Positions 57,812 to 64,000 of a stretch of 64,000 nucleotides of DNA are shown piece after piece; positions within the stretch are counted from its first letter, which is position 1; every line of letters begins with the position of its first letter. The DNA lies in contig NZ_QYTW02000003.1 in the NCBI RefSeq assembly GCF_003605405.2, positions 124,001 through 188,000 on the forward strand, written 5' to 3'. Under the pieces are notes generated by a model, which was given only the letters and a program-made list of their open reading frames with translations, made no database searches and had not been told where the DNA came from. This DNA is from Siminovitchia terrae (GTDB lineage: Bacteria > Bacillota > Bacilli > Bacillales > Bacillaceae_C). The position numbers and the translations under genes were made by a program.

Positions 57812-58932
57812 TCACTGCCATCTCCAAAAATAAAATCAACAAACAATTCCGGTGCGGCTATGATGATGTCGTCGGGAACATCCTGACCTGTTGTGACAAA
57901 CGCCGTTGGCAAGTTGTACTTAAGCATAATATTCACCATCGATCCAAATACTTTTGTTTCATCCGCTTTTGTAAAAATCAACCTGTCAATAGACATATGC
58001 TGAAAATTGTCCATAATTGGCATAATATCTCTTTCTTTCATCGTCACACCCATAACAAGAAAAGTCTTGAGATCATTTTCCATCGATAAGATGTTATGTA
58101 ATGATTGAACGAATTCAGCGTCCCGATAATTTCTACCTGCGGTATCAATAAAGACTTGGTCATAATCTGCAAAGCTCTCTACTGCTTTAATGAAATCCTC
58201 CAGCTCATAAGCAACTTCAACCGGAATATCGAGTAATCCGGCATATGTTTTTAACTGATCAATAGCGGCAATACGATATGTATCTAAAGTAATAAACGCC
58301 ACTTTTTTCTTCTCTTCCAACGCTGCATGTGCTGCTAGCTTCGCCAGGGTGGTTGTCTTCCCTACCCCTGTCGGTCCCACAAGTGCAACAAACTTTTTCT
58401 CGCCTGATGGAGAAAAGTCGAGTTGATCTATTTGGTCAGCAAGAATTTTTTTCGCCTCTTGGATGACTTCCTTTTCTGATGGCTCTTTTTTTGCCTTCCG
58501 CCAGCTATCTAGCAATCGTTCACCGATTTTCGCTACATGGCGTTCGTCCAGTTCCTGATCTAATAATGTTTCAAGCGCCTTTTGAATCGAAGCAGGATAA
58601 ACCGCCAAATCAGGATCAGTTGTTTTCTGGCTGGATGCCACCATTTCTTTCAGTTCCGCTAATTCAAGCAGGAGCGATTTTTCATAATCCTTCGGTTCCT
58701 GTTCAATATGATCCAAGGTCTCTGTTAAAACAGGTGAAGGATCGATTTCCGGCAATTTATTGTCATCATCCATGACAGCAACGACTTCGAACTTTTTTTT
58801 CTTGAAAAAGCCAAGTACACCACCGGTCCAAACTACCTTGGAACTTAAAATAACCGCTTCTTCCCCAACCTCTTCTTTTACTTTTTGAAAGGCTTCCGGC
58901 ATTGAAGGAGCTATGATTTTTTTTATACCCAT
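57808..58932 (-). CDS. flhF: Flagellar SRP-type GTPase FlhF
   Basis: A 374-residue protein. After a basic/disordered N-terminal part comes an N domain and a GTPase domain with G1 GPTGVGKTTTLAKLA, VAFITLDTYRIAAIDQLKTY, DTAGRNYRD and TKADE. It marks the site of flagellar assembly. Its stop overlaps the flhG start; its start touches the flhA stop. Confidence 0.96.
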   Translation of the reverse strand: MGIKKIIAPSMPEAFQKVKEEVGEEAVILSSKVVWTGGVLGFFKKKKFEVVAVMDDDNKLPEIDPSPVLTETLDHIEQEPKDYEKSLLLELAELKEMVASSQKTTDPDLAVYPASIQKALETLLDQELDERHVAKIGERLLDSWRKAKKEPSEKEVIQEAKKILADQIDQLDFSPSGEKKFVALVGPTGVGKTTTLAKLAAHAALEEKKKVAFITLDTYRIAAIDQLKTYAGLLDIPVEVAYELEDFIKAVESFADYDQVFIDTAGRNYRDAEFVQSLHNILSMENDLKTFLVMGVTMKERDIMPIMDNFQHMSIDRLIFTKADETKVFGSMVNIMLKYNLPTAFVTTGQDVPDDIIIAAPELFVDFIFGDGSE

Positions 58933-60965
58933 TAAACGTTCACCACCCCGATACTTTGGACTTCCACATCCGCTTCCAGTTCATTGTATGAAAGGATGGG
59001 TACCTGAGGAAAATATCTTTCAGTCAATTGGCGCAAATACATCCGCACGGCCGGGGAGCATAAAAAGATCGGTGTTTGCTGGATTTGTGACAGATCTTCG
59101 ATTTGAGCAGCGGCCGCTTCCAGTATCTTTTGCGAATCCCCTGGGTCCATTGCCAGGTAGTTTCCATTCTCGGTCTGCTGAATGCTGTCAGCAATCATTT
59201 TTTCAACCTTCCCAGAAACCGTAATAACTTTCAATACCGGATCATCATTCGCATATTGCTTCGTAATCTGTCTCGCTAAAGCCTGACGTACATATTCGGC
59301 AAGTATATCCGTATCCAGCGTCACTTTTCCATAGTCAGCCAAGGTTTCAAAAATCAATGGCAGATTTCTGATCGAAACATTTTCTTTCAATAACTTAGCC
59401 AACACCTTCTGTACCTCTCCGACTGTCAGAGGATTAGGCGTAACCTCTTCGACAAGAATCGGATAAGACTCTTGTAGATGGTCGATGAGCTCCTTCGTTT
59501 CCTGCCTGCCAATTAACAAATCCGCGTTTACTTTCAAGACTTCCGTTAGATGAGTTGATACGACGGACGGCGGATCTACCACAGTGTAGCCCTCGATTTC
59601 GGCCTGCTCTTTCACTTCTTCCGAAATCCATTTCGCCGGAAGGCCGAATGACGGCTCAATCGTGTCAATCCCCGGTATCGTATCTTCCGTTCCTGGACTC
59701 ATCGCCAGGTAATGATCCAAAAGAAGTGTCCCTCTTGCTACTTCGTCACCTTTTATTTTGATCAGATATTCATTCGGCTCCAGTTGGATGTTATCTCGGA
59801 TTCTGACAACAGGAATGACAACGCCCAATTCCAAAGCCAACTGCCTGCGAATCATGACAATACGGTCTAAGAGATCCCCACCCTGGTTTACATCCGCCAA
59901 CGGGATAAGCCCGTATCCAAATTCAAATTCAATCGGATCCATCTGTAATAAATCGAGTACACTTTCAGGTGATTTCATTTCATCCGCTTCTGCTTCCTCT
60001 GCTGTCAGAGCAAGAGGATCTTCAGTACTTTCAGGAATCCGGCTCAATGCGTATCCTCCCGCCGCCAATGCCCCAGCAATTGGAATGGTAATCATATTGC
60101 TGATAGGAGTCGTTAAGCCCAACAAGAAAATAGTCGCCCCTGAAATATAGAGGATTTTTGGATAAGCAAACAATTGGCCCGCAATATCGGATCCAAGATT
60201 ACCTTCCGAAGCTGCACGTGTTACAACAATTCCCGTTGCTGTTGAAATTAAAAGTGCCGGAATCTGGCTAACAATTCCATCTCCTACAGTCAGCATTGAA
60301 TATCTTGTGGCTGCTTCAGCAATTGGAAGGCCCTGCTGGACCATTCCGATCAATATTCCAAAGAGCAGATTAATGATGACAATGACAATACCAGCAATGG
60401 CATCTCCCTTTACGAACTTGCTGGCACCATCCATGGCTCCGTAAAAATCTGACTCGCGTGAAACCTTTTCCCTGCGGTCCCTTGCCTCATGTTCTGAAAT
60501 GATACCTGCATTTAAATCTGCATCAATGCTCATCTGCTTACCAGGCATTGCATCAAGTGTAAACCTTGCAGCTACTTCCGAAACACGCTCCGCACCTTTT
60601 GTAATAACGATGAACTGAATAACAATCAAGATAAAAAACACAACGAGACCGACAAGTATATTGCCTCCGACTACAAACGTGCCAAACGTTTCAACAACAC
60701 CGCCAGCATCGCCCTTAGAAAGGATGGACCTTGTGGTGGAAACGTTAAGACCCAGTCTGAATAAAGTAAGGAGCAATAATAATGAAGGAAATATTGAAAA
60801 CTGCAAAGGCTCGTTCACATTCATCGTAGTTAAAAGGACCAGTAACGCTAGTGATATATTGATGATAATCAAAAAACTTAACATCCATGGCGGGAATGGA
60901 ATGACCAGCATGGCAACTATTAAAATAACACTTAGCAATACGGCAATTTCCTTTGTCTTCATCAT
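58932..60965 (-). CDS. flhA: Flagellar type III export protein FlhA
   Basis: A 677-residue export-gate protein: eight N-terminal membrane helices including TTMNVNEPLQFSIFPSLLLL and the FHIPEP signature area (VEVAARFTLDAMPGKQMSID-like), then a cytoplasmic domain that docks chaperone-substrate complexes. ATG at 60965 is eight bases after GGAGG and is followed by a second ATG. In operon with flhB (stop overlaps start region by 4+ bases upstream). Confidence 0.96.
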   Translation of the reverse strand: MMKTKEIAVLLSVILIVAMLVIPFPPWMLSFLIIINISLALLVLLTTMNVNEPLQFSIFPSLLLLLTLFRLGLNVSTTRSILSKGDAGGVVETFGTFVVGGNILVGLVVFFILIVIQFIVITKGAERVSEVAARFTLDAMPGKQMSIDADLNAGIISEHEARDRREKVSRESDFYGAMDGASKFVKGDAIAGIVIVIINLLFGILIGMVQQGLPIAEAATRYSMLTVGDGIVSQIPALLISTATGIVVTRAASEGNLGSDIAGQLFAYPKILYISGATIFLLGLTTPISNMITIPIAGALAAGGYALSRIPESTEDPLALTAEEAEADEMKSPESVLDLLQMDPIEFEFGYGLIPLADVNQGGDLLDRIVMIRRQLALELGVVIPVVRIRDNIQLEPNEYLIKIKGDEVARGTLLLDHYLAMSPGTEDTIPGIDTIEPSFGLPAKWISEEVKEQAEIEGYTVVDPPSVVSTHLTEVLKVNADLLIGRQETKELIDHLQESYPILVEEVTPNPLTVGEVQKVLAKLLKENVSIRNLPLIFETLADYGKVTLDTDILAEYVRQALARQITKQYANDDPVLKVITVSGKVEKMIADSIQQTENGNYLAMDPGDSQKILEAAAAQIEDLSQIQQTPIFLCSPAVRMYLRQLTERYFPQVPILSYNELEADVEVQSIGVVNV

Positions 60966-60994
60966 GTCTGGCCCCTCCTTCCATTCGCTGAATT

Positions 60995-62077
60995 TCATAT
61001 CTTATGCTTAATGCGATAAACATAAGCCAGTATTTCGGCTACCGCCTTGAAAAACTCATCCGGGATGGCGTCTCCTATATCGGTCTGTTTGTAGAGCGCT
61101 TGTGCCAGCGGGCGGTTTTCTACAAGCATGACCTGATGCTCTTTTGCTACCCGTTTTATTTTCTGGGCCATGAAGTCAATCCCTTTGGCCACGACAACTG
61201 GGGCATCCGCTTTTTCTTCATCATACTTGAGGGCAATAGCATAGTGGGTCGGGTTCGTTATGACAACATCGGCCTTTGGAACCTCCTCCATCATCCTTGT
61301 CATCGCCATTTCTCTTTGCTTCTGCTTAATTTTTGATTTAATCAGCGGATCGCCTTCCATATTCTTAAATTCATCTTTCACATCTTGTTTGGACATCCTG
61401 ATATTTTTTTCAAAATCATATCGTTGATATAAGTAATCAAATAAGGACAGGAATAATAATGCGATAGATGCGCTGATACCCATTTGTAAAGTCAGACTTC
61501 CAATCGTTTTTAAAGCGGAGGGAACTGACTTGTGCGATAGGATAAGAACTTCATCAATCCGGAGCCACAATACAAGGAATGTGATAAAACCGACAAATCC
61601 GATTTTTAAAATAGATTTTAGCAGCTCAACGATGGCCCTGATCGAAACAATCCGTTTGAATCCTTTAATGGGATCAATTTTCTCAAGCTTCGGCTTCATG
61701 GATTCTGTGGTAAAAAGAAACCCGACTTGTAAGAGATTTGCTCCAAGACCCGCCACCAGTGCCACCAGCATGATGGGGCCTAGCAGTACAGCAATTCGTA
61801 TGATCAAGTCCAAACCGATTTGGTGTAAGTTTTCCGCTGTTAAATCCATGAGCATATATTGACTGAAGGTCTTGCGGAAAATATCCATCACTACTTGGCC
61901 AACGCTAGATGAAAAGAACATTAGAAAGCCGAAGACAGACAATAAGCTAATAGCAGTATTGACATCCTGGCTTTTGGCCGTCTGTCCTTTTTTTCTCGTA
62001 TCCTGTCTTTTTTTCGGTGTGGCTTTTTCTGTTTTTTCACCGGCAAAAAACTGCAAATCTAGTTGTAGTAGCTTCAT
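60995..62077 (-). CDS. flhB: Flagellar type III export protein FlhB
   Basis: A 360-residue protein with four membrane helices and a cytoplasmic domain containing the self-cleavage site Asn-Pro-Thr-His in VVITNPTHYAIALKY. N-terminal GEKTEKATPKKRQD is the family hallmark. It switches export specificity from rod/hook to filament proteins. It overlaps fliR by 4 bases. Confidence 0.97.
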   Translation of the reverse strand: MKLLQLDLQFFAGEKTEKATPKKRQDTRKKGQTAKSQDVNTAISLLSVFGFLMFFSSSVGQVVMDIFRKTFSQYMLMDLTAENLHQIGLDLIIRIAVLLGPIMLVALVAGLGANLLQVGFLFTTESMKPKLEKIDPIKGFKRIVSIRAIVELLKSILKIGFVGFITFLVLWLRIDEVLILSHKSVPSALKTIGSLTLQMGISASIALLFLSLFDYLYQRYDFEKNIRMSKQDVKDEFKNMEGDPLIKSKIKQKQREMAMTRMMEEVPKADVVITNPTHYAIALKYDEEKADAPVVVAKGIDFMAQKIKRVAKEHQVMLVENRPLAQALYKQTDIGDAIPDEFFKAVAEILAYVYRIKHKI

Positions 62078-62853
62078 TCCAAACCACCGAGTCTTTCCAT
62101 GACATCCCTCATCGTATGGCCAATCGTTTCAAATAAGTTTTGCACGATGCCCAAAATGACACCAATGACTATAAAGATAACGATAAAACTTACTGCAATT
62201 TTGATAGGAAAGCCGACAACAAACACATTCATCTGAGGAACGGTTCTCGCGACAATGCCTAGAGCAACATCCACAAGAAACAGTACTGCCACAACAGGAA
62301 CAGCCATCTGAAAAGCGATGACAAACATCATGGCAAATGCTTTGATCACGTATTCCACCAGGCCTGCATTGCCAAACTCCAGAGTTACCTTGTCAATCGG
62401 GATAAATTGATAGCTGTAGAATATCCCGTCCAACAGCATATGGTGGCCATCAACAGCTAAAAGCAGCAAAAACGAAAATATATACAGATACTGTCCGATC
62501 AAGGGAGATTGAGCACCTGTCTGCGGATCTATGACATTGGCAATCGCAAATCCCATCTGAAAATCTATGAAGCTTCCCGCTACCTGAACGGCTGACAAAA
62601 TCATATACCCCATGAACCCGATAAATAGTCCGACAAGCACCTCTTTTATAATTAATAAAAAATATTCCAGGTCAATCGGAAGCGGCGAAGCATCCACCGT
62701 ATAGTACATGAGCAGCGAAATAAAAAAAGCAAACCCGATCCGGAACATAGCCGGGAGCGTTCGGTATGAAAACAGCGGCATTGTTACAAAGAAAGCGGAC
62801 ACCCGCATGAAAATCAGGAGAAACACTGAAAAAGCTGGGACAATGTCTATCAT
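62074..62853 (-). CDS. fliR: Flagellar export protein FliR
   Basis: A 259-residue membrane protein of about six helices (FLLIFMRVSAFFVTMPLFS, DFQMGFAIANVIDPQTG). Part of the FliPQR export gate. Four bases separate it from fliQ. Confidence 0.96.
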   Translation of the reverse strand: MIDIVPAFSVFLLIFMRVSAFFVTMPLFSYRTLPAMFRIGFAFFISLLMYYTVDASPLPIDLEYFLLIIKEVLVGLFIGFMGYMILSAVQVAGSFIDFQMGFAIANVIDPQTGAQSPLIGQYLYIFSFLLLLAVDGHHMLLDGIFYSYQFIPIDKVTLEFGNAGLVEYVIKAFAMMFVIAFQMAVPVVAVLFLVDVALGIVARTVPQMNVFVVGFPIKIAVSFIVIFIVIGVILGIVQNLFETIGHTMRDVMERLGGLE

Positions 62854-62857
62854 TCTT

Positions 62858-63127
62858 TTAACCTACAAACCGGGTCAAATTTTGAAAAATATCTGTTGTA
62901 TAAGATAGCATCCTGCTCAGCATCCATGGACCAAAAAAGACAATACCTACAAGGACTGCAATGATTTTTGGTATGAAGGCCAGAGTCTGCTCCTGGATTT
63001 GAGTTGTAGCTTGAAAGATACTCACAATCAATCCAACCGTCAAAGCTAAAAGCAACAGCGGCCCAGCTACAATCAATATTGTAAATACTCCTTTTCCAGC
63101 TAGAGAAATGACCGATTCGGCGCTCAT
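62858..63127 (-). CDS. fliQ: Flagellar export protein FliQ
   Basis: An 89-residue protein with two membrane helices and the family motif VSIFQATTQIQEQTLAFIPK. Part of the FliPQR gate. Confidence 0.96.
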   Translation of the reverse strand: MSAESVISLAGKGVFTILIVAGPLLLLALTVGLIVSIFQATTQIQEQTLAFIPKIIAVLVGIVFFGPWMLSRMLSYTTDIFQNLTRFVG

Positions 63128-63158
63128 AACATCACCTTCCTTGGGATTGGTAGTCTCA

Positions 63159-63821
63159 CTAAAAACTCTGCAGCAGCGATTTGACGACTAAATACCATCC
63201 ATCAACCAAAACAAACAGCAGTATTTTGAACGGTAGAGAGATCATCACTGGCGGTAGCATCATCATCCCCATTGACATCAATACACTGGCTACAACCATA
63301 TCAATCACAAGGAACGGGATGAAAATCATGAATCCGATTTGAAATGCTGTCTTCAATTCACTCAGAGCAAAAGCAGGGACAAGTGCTGTCAATGGTATAT
63401 CTTCAATCGTTTTTGGACGTTCTGCCCCCGAATAATTTAAAAATAATTCCAGGTCTTTCTGTCTTGTATAAGAGCTCATAAATTCCTTAAACGGAACCGC
63501 AGCTCGTTCATATGACTCTTCCAGGGAAATTTCATCATTAAACAGCGGCTTCAGCGCTTCTTTGTTCACTTGGTTCAAAGTCGGCGCCATCACGAAAAAG
63601 GTTAAAAAAAGCGCCAATCCAACGATGATTTGGTTTGGAGGCATTTGCTGGGTAGCCAGCGATGTTCTGACAAAAGAAAGCACAATGACAATCCTGGTGA
63701 ACGATGTCATGACAATCAGGATTCCTGGTGCAATCGACAGAACCGTCAGCAACAAAAAGAGTTTCACTGATGTTGACACGGTTTCAGGTGAACTGTTGAA
63801 AAACTCCATGACTTCATTCAC
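63159..63821 (-). CDS. fliP: Flagellar export protein FliP
   Basis: A 220-residue protein with four helices; TSFTRIVIVLSFVRTSLATQ and FQIGFMIFIPFLVIDMVVAS are FliP signatures. The start is GTG at 63821, overlapping the stop of the preceding fliO/fliZ gene (GTGA). It lacks an obvious cleaved signal sequence. Confidence 0.95.
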   Translation of the reverse strand: MNEVMEFFNSSPETVSTSVKLFLLLTVLSIAPGILIVMTSFTRIVIVLSFVRTSLATQQMPPNQIIVGLALFLTFFVMAPTLNQVNKEALKPLFNDEISLEESYERAAVPFKEFMSSYTRQKDLELFLNYSGAERPKTIEDIPLTALVPAFALSELKTAFQIGFMIFIPFLVIDMVVASVLMSMGMMMLPPVMISLPFKILLFVLVDGWYLVVKSLLQSF

Positions 63822-64000
63822 TTTTCATCGTGCCCCTTTCCCTGCAACTCTTTTAAAATATTTTGTCGTTGCTTCTTAATTGCATCCATTTCATTCTTAA
63901 AATGTTCTTCGAATGTATTGGGATTCTTCTCATCTCTTTTGGACTTCAACATGTCTTTTATGTTTGCGGCAACCTTTGTCACCACATCTGCCGATTGAAT
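63818..64000 (-). CDS. fliZ: Flagellar protein FliO/FliZ, C-terminal end (partial)
   Basis: The minus-strand frame from the right edge is open for 60 codons and ends ..KELQGKGHDEK with TGA overlapping the fliP start. It includes FEEHFKNEMDAIKKQRQNIL, a charged helical tail like that of Bacillus FliZ (FliO), the gene expected before fliP. The N-terminal membrane part is outside the window. Confidence 0.8.
   Translation of the reverse strand: MQSADVVTKVAANIKDMLKSKRDEKNPNTFEEHFKNEMDAIKKQRQNILKELQGKGHDEK

Overview
The window is a stretch of chromosome from an endospore-forming, flagellated member of the Bacillaceae. This rests on gene order and protein similarity: from about 27.6 kb to the right end, read on the minus strand, it follows the Bacillus subtilis order fliO/Z-fliP-fliQ-fliR-flhB-flhA-flhF-flhG-sigD-swrB-rpsB-tsf-pyrH-frr-uppS-cdsA-dxr-rasP-proS-polC-rimP-nusA-rnpM-ylxQ-infB-ylxP-rbfA-truB-ribF-rpsO-pnp-ylxY-mlpA, followed further left by ymxH and dpaA-dpaB. 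Almost all genes right of 12.7 kb are on the minus strand, so replication probably runs right to left here.

Left part (1-12.78 kb): foreign-looking cargo containing the C-terminal part of a Ca2+-type P-ATPase with two small genes, an MFS permease, a BceAB-type peptide-resistance ABC transporter with its BceRS two-component system, a MntP/YtaF-like membrane protein between two sister copies of a repeat, and a large serine recombinase. The recombinase lies directly against a broken dpaB (spoVFB), the gene for dipicolinate synthase subunit B, which stops after codon 107 of about 200. The missing 3' half of dpaB is not in the window, so the whole left 12.78 kb reads as one end of a skin/vfbin-like intervening element inside a sporulation gene. 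This is the most notable system here.

Middle part (14-27.6 kb): two accessory blocks split the normally adjacent genes dpaA, ymxH and mlpA. The first (14.1-17.4 kb) holds a truncated TnpB gene, a rare-looking fusion of a branched-polyamine synthase (BpsA) with S-adenosylmethionine decarboxylase, a decayed IS256-type transposase and a possible second recombinase-end scar. The second (17.9-27.3 kb) is a valine-catabolism cluster (acyl-CoA dehydrogenase, mmsB, mmsA, enoyl-CoA hydratase, 3-hydroxyisobutyryl-CoA hydrolase) plus a 2-methylcitrate synthase (mmgD) under a cobalamin riboswitch with an intrinsic terminator. Next to mmgD lies the wreck of the methylcitrate dehydratase gene mmgE.

Right part (27.6-64 kb): the conserved translation, RNA-processing, isoprenoid/lipid and flagellar-export blocks. 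The chemotaxis genes cheBAWCD that lie between flhG and sigD in B. subtilis are absent.

Two interspersed repeat families cut through the accessory and intergenic regions. Family A (nine copies, about 195 bp, all in the same orientation) has nested hairpins and constant ends resembling IS200/IS605-type elements or omega-RNA-like sequences. Several copies sit at the 3' ends of genes and two even supply the stop codon. Family B (about eight copies, 100-165 bp) is an imperfect palindrome starting GAAAAGCG and ending near GCTGGAGCTAGAC.
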